Origin: Streptomyces rhizosphaerihabitans
Lineage (GTDB): Bacteria; Actinomycetota; Actinomycetes; Streptomycetales; Streptomycetaceae
Length of the DNA stretch: 64,000 nucleotides
Assembly: GCF_025399795.1 (NCBI RefSeq)
Contig: NZ_JAODTZ010000022.1
Location: forward strand, 83,903-147,902
Direction: 5' to 3'
Shown here: positions 33,367-42,761 of the stretch, piece after piece
Layout of the letters: each line of letters opens with the position of its first letter
How positions within the stretch are numbered: position 1 is the stretch's first letter
Made by a program: the position numbers and the translations under genes
The notes under the pieces: model-generated
Database searches by the model: none
What the model was told of the DNA's origin: nothing
Seen by the model: the letters and a program-made list of their open reading frames with translations, nothing else

Positions 33367-33479
33367 GAGGAACCTGAGACCACGACTGCGTGGAATCCGG
33401 GACCGCGACCACGTGGGGCCTGAGACCAGAACCGCGTGGGACCTGAGACCACGAACACGCGGACCTGAGACCACAACCG
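33367..33479. repeat. 23-bp degenerate tandem repeat, five copies
   Basis: Units at 33367-33389, 33390-33412, 33413-33435, 33436-33458 and 33459-33479. Consensus is GTGGnACCTGAGACCACGAnC plus two bases; the second unit is the most diverged. The array lies 77-190 bp upstream of the second ECF sigma gene, probably in its promoter or leader. Confidence 0.8.
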
Positions 33480-33555
33480 TCCATCGAGGAACCACGACGG
33501 CGAGAATCCGGTCCGCGAGAGCGGCGCCGGTTGAGGCGCAAAGAGGGGCGCGGGG

Positions 33556-34218
33556 GTGCTGGGGGACGACGCGGAGCTGACCGCCGCGGTATTTGCTGCA
33601 CAGGACGGGGACGAGACCGCGTTCCGGACTGTGTACCGAGCGGTGCATCCACGCCTGCTCGGATACGTACGGACGCTGGTGGGCGAGGCGGACGCGGAGG
33701 ACGTCACGTCCGAGGCCTGGCTCCAGATCGCCCGTGACCTGGAGAGGTTCAGCGGGGACGCGGACCGCTTCCGTGGCTGGGCGGCGAGGATCGCCCGCAA
33801 CCGCGCTCTGGACCACATACGGATGCGCGGTCGCCGCCCCGCGATAGGCGGCGACGAGACCGAACTGACCGGCAAGGCCGCCGAGTCCGACACCGCGATC
33901 GAGGCGATGGAGTCGCTGGCCACCGACAGCACCCTCTCGCTCATCGCCCAACTCCCCCAGGATCAGGCGGAGGCGGTCGTCCTGCGCGTCGTGGTCGGCC
34001 TCGACGCCAAGACGGCAGCCGAGACCCTCGGCAAGCGTCCCGGAGCCGTTCGCACGGCGGCGCACCGCGGCCTGAAACGGCTCGCGGAGCTGCTCGGCAC
34101 CGATCCGGAATCCGTCGGCGCGCTCGACGCCGTTCCCCCGCAACGAGGTTCGCGCACCCGCGCGGTGACGTCCGCCGGTGTGACGCATACGCGTTCGCGG
34201 GCGCAGAAGGACATGTGA
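33556..34218 (+). CDS. ECF RNA polymerase sigma factor (copy 2)
   Basis: 220 residues from GTG 33556. Region 2 is VYRAVHPRLLGYVRTLVGEADAEDVTSEAWLQIARDLERFSGDADRFRGWAARIARNRALDHIR; region 4 is LPQDQAEAVVLRVVVGLDAKTAAETLGKRPGAVRTAAHRGLKRLAELLG. It is clearly a paralogue of the sigma gene at 32219, probably a tandem duplication. The stop overlaps the next gene, a single-pass membrane protein that is the natural candidate for its regulator. Confidence 0.93.
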   Translation: MLGDDAELTAAVFAAQDGDETAFRTVYRAVHPRLLGYVRTLVGEADAEDVTSEAWLQIARDLERFSGDADRFRGWAARIARNRALDHIRMRGRRPAIGGDETELTGKAAESDTAIEAMESLATDSTLSLIAQLPQDQAEAVVLRVVVGLDAKTAAETLGKRPGAVRTAAHRGLKRLAELLGTDPESVGALDAVPPQRGSRTRAVTSAGVTHTRSRAQKDM

Positions 34219-35315
34219 TGGCCGACGAGCAGTACAGGTGGCTGGACCGCGACGCCGCGGAGCGTCTGCTGCGCGGAGAGCCGCTGGAGGCCGTCGACGC
34301 CGGCACCCGCGAGCAGGTGGACCGCCTTGCCGAGGCCCTCGGCTCACTGGCCGCCGAACCCAAGCTGAGCAGCGACGAACTCCCGGGCGAGGCCGCCGCG
34401 TTGGCCGCTTTCCGCAAGGCGCGCGCGGACGGGGACGGCGTCGCGGCACAGCTCGGCCACCATGGTCGCGCGCGACCCGGCGCGCATGCCGCGGACGCCG
34501 GCCTGGTGCGTATCGGGCGCCCCGGCGCGCACGGACGCCGGACGCGCTGGGGACGGCCCACCCGCTTCGGGCTCGCCGCGGTGCTGGCCGTCGGGATGGT
34601 CGGCGGGGTCGCCGTCGCGGCCGGAACCGGAGTGCTGCCGACTCCGTTCACCCGTGAACACCCGGGCCCGGCCGCCTCTGCCACGGCGGTACGGACCCCG
34701 GAGCGGCCGCTCGTCTCGGCCTCGCCCTCGCCCTCGCCCGGAGTCTCCGGCGGCATCGGCTCCATGGTGCCGGTGCCTGACGGTCCGTCGGGCGATCCCT
34801 CCGGCGACGCCTCCTCGCCCGCCGATTCCGGCACCGACCACACGAGCGGTCTGCCGCGTCCGGACTTCACCGGGAGCGGCGACCACACCCGCGCGTGGTG
34901 GGCCCGTACGCGTTCGTTCTGTCGTGATGTCCTCGACGGCAAGGATCTCGACGCGGACCGCAGGCGCGTCCTGGAGCATGTGGCGGGCGGCGGCGGCCGG
35001 GTGAAGCTGTACTGCTCGGGCGTCCTCGGCCGCGGGCTGGGCGGCGGATCCGACGGCGGCACGGGCGACGGAGCGGGTGAGGGCGACGAGCAGGGTTCGG
35101 GGCAGGGCTCCGACCAGGGCGGTCAGGGAGATCAGGGCGGCGGTGACGGCGACGGCCATCACATAGGGCCCCGCGGCAACGACCCCCGGGGCAACGGCGG
35201 TATCAGCACCCCGTCCGTCCTGCACCCGGGGCTCGCTCGGCTCCTGCCGGCCGTGCCGACGAGGTCTCCGCTGTCGAGGGCGACGCCGAGCCCGTCGGAC
35301 AGCGTCCTTTTGTGA
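34218..35315 (+). CDS. single-pass membrane protein, putative sigma-factor regulator
   Basis: 365 residues from ATG 34218 (GTG 34215 also possible), overlapping the sigma stop; AGAAGGA precedes. Cytosolic residues 1-112 are acidic then basic, one helix spans ~113-135 (FGLAAVLAVGMVGGVAVAAGTGV), and the rest is extracellular: a Pro/Ser/Gly region, a conserved-looking block WWARTRSFCRDVLDGKDLDADRRRVLEHVAGGGGRVKLYC with two cysteines, and a Gly/Asp/Gln-rich tail. There is no HxxxCxxC, so it is not a zinc anti-sigma factor. Anti-sigma role is inferred from coupling and topology only. Confidence 0.75.
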   Translation: MADEQYRWLDRDAAERLLRGEPLEAVDAGTREQVDRLAEALGSLAAEPKLSSDELPGEAAALAAFRKARADGDGVAAQLGHHGRARPGAHAADAGLVRIGRPGAHGRRTRWGRPTRFGLAAVLAVGMVGGVAVAAGTGVLPTPFTREHPGPAASATAVRTPERPLVSASPSPSPGVSGGIGSMVPVPDGPSGDPSGDASSPADSGTDHTSGLPRPDFTGSGDHTRAWWARTRSFCRDVLDGKDLDADRRRVLEHVAGGGGRVKLYCSGVLGRGLGGGSDGGTGDGAGEGDEQGSGQGSDQGGQGDQGGGDGDGHHIGPRGNDPRGNGGISTPSVLHPGLARLLPAVPTRSPLSRATPSPSDSVLL

Positions 35316-35340
35316 ACCGCCGTTCTTCCAGGCGCTGATC

Positions 35341-35433
35341 GTGCCGCCGGCTTCCCGGCGGGTCTGCTGTCGTGCCGCCGGTTTCCGGACCTGTGTGCTG
35401 TCGTGCCGCCGGCTTCCCGGCCGGTGTGCTGTC
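35341..35433. repeat. 31-bp tandem repeat, three copies
   Basis: Units at 35341-35371, 35372-35402 and 35403-35433, each GTGCCGCCGGCTTCCCGG... ending TGTGCTGTC (first unit TCTGCTGTC), plus a partial fourth copy. It lies just after the stop of the membrane protein. The rest of the gap to 35716 holds a T7 run near 35599-35605 but no gene I can support. Confidence 0.8.
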
Positions 35434-35716
35434 GTGCTGTCAGCTCTCCGACCAGCGCACTCTCGTGACGGCCGCCCTCGCGCCGAGCACGCTGCCGGGC
35501 TCGGCACGGTCCTGCCCCACGGGTGGCCCAGCGCCGTGACTCCTCGTCTGTCGAGCCCCCGACATCCTGCTGACCTGGTCTTTCGTATGTCGTTGAACTT
35601 TTTTTGGGCCGGGTGTGACGTTTTCGGCCGCCGTGGCGCAGTACGTGGTGAGCCGACTGGTCATCGGCCGTCGCACGGAGCCGGGGTTCCCCCCGTACCC
35701 ATGGCTCTGTGCAACC

Positions 35717-35755
35717 GGCGCGGGTGGGACACGTTCCCCCGGTCCCGCCCGCGCC
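35717..35755 (-). terminator. hairpin after the L,D-transpeptidase gene
   Basis: GGCGCGGGTGGGAC (35717-35730) pairs with GTCCCGCCCGCGCC (35742-35755), 14 bp with a single T-G position and an 11-nt loop. It lies 38 bp beyond the stop of the minus-strand transpeptidase gene. Confidence 0.65.
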
Positions 35756-35792
35756 CCACTCTCCCCTCGCCCCGCCTTCGCGCAGGGGCCCG

Positions 35793-36668
35793 TCACCAGT
35801 AGACGACGACCTTGTCGCCCGTGCGGACCTGTGCGAACAGCGCCGCGACCTTCCCCTCGTCCCGCACGTTGACGCAGCCGTGCGAGGCGCCGTAGTAGCC
35901 GCGGGCCGCGAAGTCCGGGGAGTAGTGCACCGCTTGGCCGCCGCTGAAGAACATCGCGTACGGCATCGATGTGTTGTAGATCGTCGACACATGGTGGCGC
36001 GACTTGAAGTAGACGCTGAACACGCCTTCGCGGGTCGGCGTGTACTGCGAGCCGAACCGCACGTCCATCTCCGAGACCGTCCTGCCGTCGATCATCCAAC
36101 GCAGCGTGCGGCTCGTCTTGCTGACGCACAGCACACGGCCCGTCATGCAGCGACGGTCGGGCTTCGCGGCCGGCTGCCCGCCGTAGGGGTACAGCTCCCA
36201 GTCCGCCGGTTCGTGCGTCATCCTCCGCAGCCGCCGCCAGGTGACGGTGTCCAGTTCACCGGTGCGCGGCAGCCCCCGCTTGCCCTGGAACCCCTTCACG
36301 GCCTCGACCGTCCGGGCGTCGTACGTCCCCGTCGGCGGGGTGATCAGCCACGCGACCTGGTGCAGCCGCGCCTGCGCCTTGCGGACGTCGTCGCCCCGGT
36401 CGCCGCTGGACCAGAGGACTTCGGCGGGCACGGCGGCGGGCTTGTCGCCCTTCCCCGTTCCGGCGGAGCCGGACGGGTCGTCCGCCCCCTTCGACGGCGC
36501 GGCGGGCTTGTCGTCCTCCCCCTTCGCGCCGGGGGCCGGGGCGAGCGAACCGTCGATCCGTACCGGCGGCTTCTTCCCCCGCGCGTCCACGGCGTGTGCC
36601 GTGCAGCCGCTCACCGCGGCGAGGGCCGCGAGCGCGGCCAGCGATCTCTTCAAGCCAGTCGTACGCAT
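35793..36668 (-). CDS. L,D-transpeptidase lipoprotein (YkuD) with PG-binding domain
   Basis: 291 residues from ATG 36668. The signal sequence ends in a lipobox (LAALAAVSGC, Cys about residue 21), so the enzyme is a lipoprotein on the outer membrane face. A charged Pro/Lys/Asp linker precedes a peptidoglycan-binding domain (DDVRKAQARLHQVAWLITPPTGTYDARTVEAVKGFQGKRGLPRTGELD). The YkuD domain ends with SHGCVNVRDEG, containing the catalytic Cys and conserved His/Arg-side residues. It makes 3-3 peptidoglycan cross-links, common in Streptomyces. In-frame sequence extends upstream to 36821 but lacks signal-peptide logic. Confidence 0.9.
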   Translation of the reverse strand: MRTTGLKRSLAALAALAAVSGCTAHAVDARGKKPPVRIDGSLAPAPGAKGEDDKPAAPSKGADDPSGSAGTGKGDKPAAVPAEVLWSSGDRGDDVRKAQARLHQVAWLITPPTGTYDARTVEAVKGFQGKRGLPRTGELDTVTWRRLRRMTHEPADWELYPYGGQPAAKPDRRCMTGRVLCVSKTSRTLRWMIDGRTVSEMDVRFGSQYTPTREGVFSVYFKSRHHVSTIYNTSMPYAMFFSGGQAVHYSPDFAARGYYGASHGCVNVRDEGKVAALFAQVRTGDKVVVYW

Positions 36669-36920
36669 CCGGACCCCTGTTCCACCTGTCCTGTCATGCA
36701 CATCAGGCCCCCGTCCCGCCGTCGTGTCATCTGAGATGCTCCCCGTGGGTGACCGGTTGCGAACCAGGCCGCATGGTGGAAGAGAACCATGGAACCGGCC
36801 CGCGAAAGGGTCGGTGAGCAAGGTCCCGGCGCGGGTCCCTCTGCTCGGTGCACCGGGGCCGCTACAGTCCGTGGCCGAGGTCGATTCCTGTCACCGGGCC
36901 GCTTCACGGGAGGCACAGCA
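36669..36920. promoter_or_regulatory. divergent promoter region, transpeptidase / mutase
   Basis: 252 bp between divergent starts. The plus-strand gene has GGGAGG 8 nt before ATG 36921. I see no perfect palindrome and cannot place promoter boxes. Confidence 0.35.
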
Positions 36921-38501
<1,581 letters not shown>

Positions 38502-38579
38502 GCCGGGCGATTCCTCGACGGCGACTGACGGGCGAGACGCCTCTACGGGCTGTCGGAGGCCCGTGCGACACTCGCTTTC

Positions 38580-39230
38580 ATGCTTGGTGTCATCGATCTC
38601 CCCACCTATCTCGCGGGTCTTGTCCTGATCGTCCTGTTGCCGGGGCCGAACTCGCTGTACGTGCTGTCCGTCGCCGCCCGCAGGGGTGTCCGCACGGGAT
38701 ATACCGCCGCCGCGGGTGTGTGGTGCGGGGACACCGTGCTGATGACGCTGTCGGCGGCCGGTGTGGCGTCGCTGCTGCAGGCGAACGCCGTGCTGTTCGG
38801 GATCGTGAAGTACGCGGGCGCGGGCTATCTGACGTGGCTGGCGGTCGGGATGCTGCGGGCGGCGTGGGCGATGTGGCGGGCCCGGCGGGAGCCGGTCGAG
38901 CAGAACGCGGAGCCCGAGGCCGTGGCCGGGGAGCGGCCGTTCCGGCGGGCGCTCGTGATCAGCCTGTTCAACCCGAAGGCGATCCTGTTCTTCGTCGCCT
39001 TCTTCGTGCAGTTCGTCGACCCCGGGTATGCCTACCCGGCGCTCTCCTTCGTCGTGCTCGGCGCCTTCGCCCAGCTCGCGAGCTTCCTGTACCTGACCGC
39101 GCTGATCTTCAGCGGTACGCGCCTCGCGGCGGCCTTCCGCCGGCGCAAGCGCCTCTCCGCGGGCGCCACGACCGCCGCCGGTGCCCTCTTCCTCGGCTTC
39201 GCGGTCAAGCTCACCCTGGCCAGCGCCTAG
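38580..39230 (+). CDS. leuE: LeuE/LysE family amino-acid exporter
   Basis: 216 residues with the six-helix LysE/RhtB pattern. DLPTYLAGLVLIVLLPGPNSLYVLSVAARRGVRTGYTAAAGVWCGDTVLM is the family signature with the PGPN motif, and SLFNPKAILFFVAFFVQFVDP is the second one. The sequence fits the LeuE branch (leucine and related amino-acid export). No regulator lies beside it. Confidence 0.88.
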   Translation: MLGVIDLPTYLAGLVLIVLLPGPNSLYVLSVAARRGVRTGYTAAAGVWCGDTVLMTLSAAGVASLLQANAVLFGIVKYAGAGYLTWLAVGMLRAAWAMWRARREPVEQNAEPEAVAGERPFRRALVISLFNPKAILFFVAFFVQFVDPGYAYPALSFVVLGAFAQLASFLYLTALIFSGTRLAAAFRRRKRLSAGATTAAGALFLGFAVKLTLASA

Positions 39231-39251
39231 GACGACCCGGCCGGCCCGTTT

Positions 39252-40700
39252 TCAGCCGACGGCCAGACCCGCCCGGGCCGCGTACGCGGGCAGGTCCCGT
39301 GCGTCGGTGCCCGCCCATCCCACGTACCCGTCGGGGCGGACGAGGAAGACCCCGGTCCCGTACCGCTCGTACGACCCGATCCGTGCGGTGCGGACTCCGG
39401 GGAGCACCGGCGGTTCCGCGTCCGTGCCGACCGTCAGCAGGGTCCAGTGCGGTCCCCGGAACACGTCGAAGAGGCGTACGCCCTCCACGTTTCCGTCGGG
39501 GGCGCGGTCGCCCGCGCGCAGGGCCCCGTCCGGCAGGTCGGTACGGGTCTCCACCGCGAGGGAGGAGTCGCGGTATCCGAGCCCGAGCTGGCGGGTCGCC
39601 CCGCCGCGCCGGAGCTCCCCGCGGTGGACCCGGGTGGACAGGCCGAGCATGTCGGCGGCGACGGGGAGCCGTTCCTCCTCGTAGGTGTCGAGGAGGGATC
39701 CGGGAGCCGCGCCGCGCAGGACCGTGCCGAGCTTCCAGCCCAGGTTGTAGGCGTCCTGCACGCTGGTGTTGAGCCCCTGGCCGCCGGCCGGCGAGTGGAT
39801 GTGCGCCGCGTCCCCGGCGAGGAAGACCCGCCCGGCGCGGAAGCGGTCCGCCAGTGCCGTGCGCGGCCGGAAGTCCGAGGCCCAGCGCACCTCGGTCACG
39901 GCCTCGGGCGACAGGTGGGAGCGCGCGGCGACGGTCTTGCGGATGCCGTCGGGGGACAGGTCGACGTCCGTGCCGTCCGGGAACTGCGCGACGACCTGGA
40001 AGTCCTCCGTCCCGGCCAGCGGGCAGATCGCCAGAAAGCCGCCGCCGGTGTCCTCGCTCGGCGGGAAGACATGCCAGTTGTCGCGGTCCAGCCCGGTGAT
40101 CCGTACATCCGCGACGAGCATCGGGCCGGGGTCGACGGTCTCGCCGGTCATGGCGATCCCGAGCGCGCGCCGCACCGCGGAGCGGCCACCGTCGGCGGCG
40201 ACGACATACCGTGCGTGGACCGGCGCGCCGGAGGCGAACTCCACCGTCACCCCGTCCTCGTCCTGGGCGAGGGCGACCATCTCGCGGCCGAAGGCGACCC
40301 GCCCGCCGAGGTCCGTCAGCCGCGCGAACAGGATCTCCTGTGTGCGCCACTGCGGCACCATCCACGGCGCGTTGTACGGCGAGTCGTCGGTCGGCTCGGC
40401 CGGGTCGAACATCTGGTGCTCGCCGACGCGCCTGCCGTCCTGCCAGATCATCCCGACCGGGTAGTCACCGCCCGCCGCGCGGATCGCGTCGAGGACGCCG
40501 AGGTCGTCGAAGACCTCCATCGTGCGCGGCTGGATCCCCTTGCCGCGGGAGCCGGGGAACAGCCCGTCGGCCCGCTCCACGACGAGGGCGTCCACCCCGC
40601 GCCGGGCCAGATCGGCACCGAGGGCGAGACCGGTGGGTCCGGCCCCGACGACGAGCACATCCACGTCGACGTCCACTGCCATGTCCGTTTCCGCACCCAC
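39252..40700 (-). CDS. FAD-dependent aromatic monooxygenase (PHBH/rifampicin-monooxygenase type)
   Basis: 482 residues from GTG 40700. Motifs: VDVLVVGAGPTGLALGADLARRGVDALVVER (GxGxxG), SRGKGIQPRTMEVFDDLG, YVVAADGGRSAVRRALGI (DG motif) and FRAGRVFLAGDAAHIHSPAGGQGLNTSVQDAYNLGWKL (GD motif). A small thioredoxin-like C-terminal domain follows. Such enzymes hydroxylate aromatic compounds including rifamycins and tetracyclines. GTG 40700 is chosen because AAGGAG lies 6 nt upstream; ATG 40706 touches that site and ATG 40730 would put the operator inside the gene. Divergent tetR implies induction by the substrate. Confidence 0.88.
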   Translation of the reverse strand: MGAETDMAVDVDVDVLVVGAGPTGLALGADLARRGVDALVVERADGLFPGSRGKGIQPRTMEVFDDLGVLDAIRAAGGDYPVGMIWQDGRRVGEHQMFDPAEPTDDSPYNAPWMVPQWRTQEILFARLTDLGGRVAFGREMVALAQDEDGVTVEFASGAPVHARYVVAADGGRSAVRRALGIAMTGETVDPGPMLVADVRITGLDRDNWHVFPPSEDTGGGFLAICPLAGTEDFQVVAQFPDGTDVDLSPDGIRKTVAARSHLSPEAVTEVRWASDFRPRTALADRFRAGRVFLAGDAAHIHSPAGGQGLNTSVQDAYNLGWKLGTVLRGAAPGSLLDTYEEERLPVAADMLGLSTRVHRGELRRGGATRQLGLGYRDSSLAVETRTDLPDGALRAGDRAPDGNVEGVRLFDVFRGPHWTLLTVGTDAEPPVLPGVRTARIGSYERYGTGVFLVRPDGYVGWAGTDARDLPAYAARAGLAVG

Positions 40701-40709
40701 GGCCATCTC

Positions 40710-40724
40710 CTTAACGCTGTTAAG
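40710..40724. promoter_or_regulatory. TetR operator 1 (CTTAAC-GCT-GTTAAG)
   Basis: Perfect inverted repeat with 6-bp arms and 3-bp centre, overlapping the Shine-Dalgarno region of the monooxygenase gene. It shares TTAAC...GTTAA half-sites with a second copy 35 bp away. Confidence 0.75.
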
Positions 40725-40744
40725 TTCCATGTGCCGAGCCTGCC

Positions 40745-40759
40745 CTTAACGGCGTTAAA
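40745..40759. promoter_or_regulatory. TetR operator 2 (CTTAAC-GGC-GTTAAA)
   Basis: Inverted repeat TTAACGGCGTTAA with the same arms as operator 1. Its right arm overlaps TAAACT (40756-40761), the probable -10 box of the tetR gene, which ends exactly 7 nt before GTG 40769. Binding here would repress tetR itself. Confidence 0.75.
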
Positions 40760-40768
40760 CTGTCAAGC

Positions 40769-41428
40769 GTGGATACCCAGAGACCCCAGCGATCCTCCAA
40801 ACTGGACAAGAGGCAGGTCGTCGGGACCGCTCTGCGGCTGCTCAACGAGACGGGCCTCGACGGCCTCACCCTGCGGGCCATCGCCAAGGAGCTGGACGTC
40901 CAGGCGCCCGCGCTCTACTGGCATTTCAAGAACAAGCAGGAACTGCTCGACGAGATGGCGACGGAGATGTACCGCCGGATGGTCGAGGACACCGGGGTGG
41001 AGCCGGACGCCGGCTGGCGGGAGCGGCTGCTCGCCGCCAACCGCGGACTGCGCGCCGCCCTGCTGAGCTACCGCGACGGCGCGAAGGTCTTCAGCGGTTC
41101 ACGCTTCACCGGCACGCTGCACGCCGTCGAGATGGAGCGGACGCTGAAGCTCTTCACCGAGGCGGGATTCTCTCTCGCCCAGGCGGTCCGCGCGACGTCC
41201 ACGACGTACGTGTACACGATCGGCTTCGTCACCGAGGAGCAGGGCGTCCAGCCTCTGCCGGGCGAGCGCCGCGAGGGCTACGACGTGACGGAACGCGCCC
41301 GCCGTATGGCCGACTTCCCGCTGTCGGCCGCGGCGGGCGCGGAGATCTTCGAGGACTACGAACGGCACTTCGAGGAAGGCCTGAGCCTGGTCGTCGCGGG
41401 CATCGAGGCGCGCTACGGGGTCGGCTGA
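40769..41428 (+). CDS. TetR family regulator of the tetracycline-repressor type
   Basis: 219 residues. DNA-binding domain VVGTALRLLNETGLDGLTLRAIAKELDVQAPALYWHFKNKQELLDEMATEM, then a TetR_C-type domain (AANRGLRAALLSYRDGAKVFSGSRFTG, GFVTEEQGVQ). The class resembles true tetracycline repressors, which bind multi-ring aromatic drugs, matching the divergent flavin monooxygenase. Two similar palindromes between the genes are its likely operators. The start has no Shine-Dalgarno and looks leaderless. Confidence 0.9.
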   Translation: MDTQRPQRSSKLDKRQVVGTALRLLNETGLDGLTLRAIAKELDVQAPALYWHFKNKQELLDEMATEMYRRMVEDTGVEPDAGWRERLLAANRGLRAALLSYRDGAKVFSGSRFTGTLHAVEMERTLKLFTEAGFSLAQAVRATSTTYVYTIGFVTEEQGVQPLPGERREGYDVTERARRMADFPLSAAAGAEIFEDYERHFEEGLSLVVAGIEARYGVG

Positions 41429-41491
41429 GCGGGCGGCGCCGGGGTCCGCCGGGCGGAGGGGCGGCTTCGGCCGAGGGCGCCCGGTCCGTTC

Positions 41492-42655
41492 CTACGGGCG
41501 CGGCTTCGACAGGGCCGTGCGGAGCTTCGGGGCGAGCCGCTTCTCCACGTACTGGTTGAGCACCCAGGCGAGCAGCAGCATGGTGGCCACCGTGGCCGGG
41601 AACGTGCCGTACGAAGGGAGGTGCAGGGTCTGGTGGTAGGCCTTGATGACCACCCAGCCCAGGTGTTCGTGGACCAGGTAGAACGGGTACGTCAGCGCGC
41701 CTGCGACCGTCAGCCAGCGCCAGTTCGCCCAGTGCAGCCAGCCCAGCGCGATCGCGGCGACGGCGACGTAGCCGAGGGTGACGACCAGGATGATGCCGAA
41801 GGACGAGCGGTTGGAGAAGAACTCCGGGTTCGGGGCGTGCCACAGCCGCTGGACCGCGTAGTGCTGGCCGATCAGCCAGCTCACGCCGACAATGCCCCAG
41901 GCGTGCGCGTCACGGCGGTTGCGGTGGACGAGGTAGAGGCCGACGCCCCCGATGAAGTACGGGGCGTACTCCGGCATCAGGACCATGTTGAGGAGTGGCT
42001 CGTTCACGCCCTGAGCGATGGCCGCGGCCAGTGTCCAGCCGGCGCAGAACAGGATCACGCGCTGCCGGTTCGCCCCCGGCAGCACGATGCACAGCGCGAA
42101 GAGGGCGTAGAAGCGGACCTCCGCCCACAGGGTCCAGCACACGCCCAGCACCCGGTCGACGCCCAGCGGTTGCTGGAGCATGGTGAGGTTGACCAGCGCG
42201 TCGCTCGGGGAGACCGTCTTGTACGCGACGAACGGCAGCGCGAACACCGCCGTCACGATGACGACCGCCGCCCAGTAGGCGGGCAGCAGCCGGGAGGCGC
42301 GGGAGGCGAAGAACGAGCGCAGCGGGCGGCCCCAGCCACTCATGCAGATGACGAATCCGCTGATCACGAAGAAGATCTGGACGCCCATGCAGCCGTAGGC
42401 GAAGAAGCTGTGGAGCGTGGGGAACTGGTGTTTGGGCGAGCTTCCCCAGGCCCTGGTGACATCGCCGTCGCGGCCGCCGTAGTGGTACGCCGCCACCATC
42501 AGCGCGGCGATCAGCCGCAGTCCGTCCAGGGCGCGTAGCCGGGTCTCCCGGGGCTTGCGTTCCTTCGGCCGCGGAGGCGCTTCGGCCGAAGGAACGACGG
42601 CGCGGACCACGGTGTCTGTGGAAGTCCCGCGCACGTCCTCGGGAATGTTGCTCAC
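41492..42655 (-). CDS. membrane O-acyltransferase (acyltransferase 3 family)
   Basis: 387 residues from GTG 42655 (GAGGGG 6 nt upstream). About ten membrane helices; the acyltransferase-3 N-terminal signature is RLRALDGLRLIAALMVAAYHY, with the conserved His, then GCMGVQIFFVISGFVICMS and RASRLLPAYW. These enzymes move acyl groups, usually acetyl, onto surface sugars. It reads in the same direction as the glycosyltransferase modules beginning at 44132, so O-acetylation of the same polymer is plausible (inference). Confidence 0.87.
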   Translation of the reverse strand: MSNIPEDVRGTSTDTVVRAVVPSAEAPPRPKERKPRETRLRALDGLRLIAALMVAAYHYGGRDGDVTRAWGSSPKHQFPTLHSFFAYGCMGVQIFFVISGFVICMSGWGRPLRSFFASRASRLLPAYWAAVVIVTAVFALPFVAYKTVSPSDALVNLTMLQQPLGVDRVLGVCWTLWAEVRFYALFALCIVLPGANRQRVILFCAGWTLAAAIAQGVNEPLLNMVLMPEYAPYFIGGVGLYLVHRNRRDAHAWGIVGVSWLIGQHYAVQRLWHAPNPEFFSNRSSFGIILVVTLGYVAVAAIALGWLHWANWRWLTVAGALTYPFYLVHEHLGWVVIKAYHQTLHLPSYGTFPATVATMLLLAWVLNQYVEKRLAPKLRTALSKPRP

Positions 42656-42761
42656 GGTCTACCCCTCGACGTGTCTTCTGTTAATTCCCTAGCACGTTAG
42701 TCCGATTCGCAGGAGGGGTATGACAAATGGGCGCACGCTTTTTCCAGCCGACGCCATGAAT

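Noticed and set aside
33367..33479. CRISPR-like 23-bp repeats
   Set aside because: No spacers between the units and no cas genes; head-to-tail tandem repeat only.
34218..35315. Zinc-binding anti-sigma factor
   Set aside because: The HxxxCxxC motif is absent; only topology and gene coupling suggest a regulatory role, so no ZAS family name is given.
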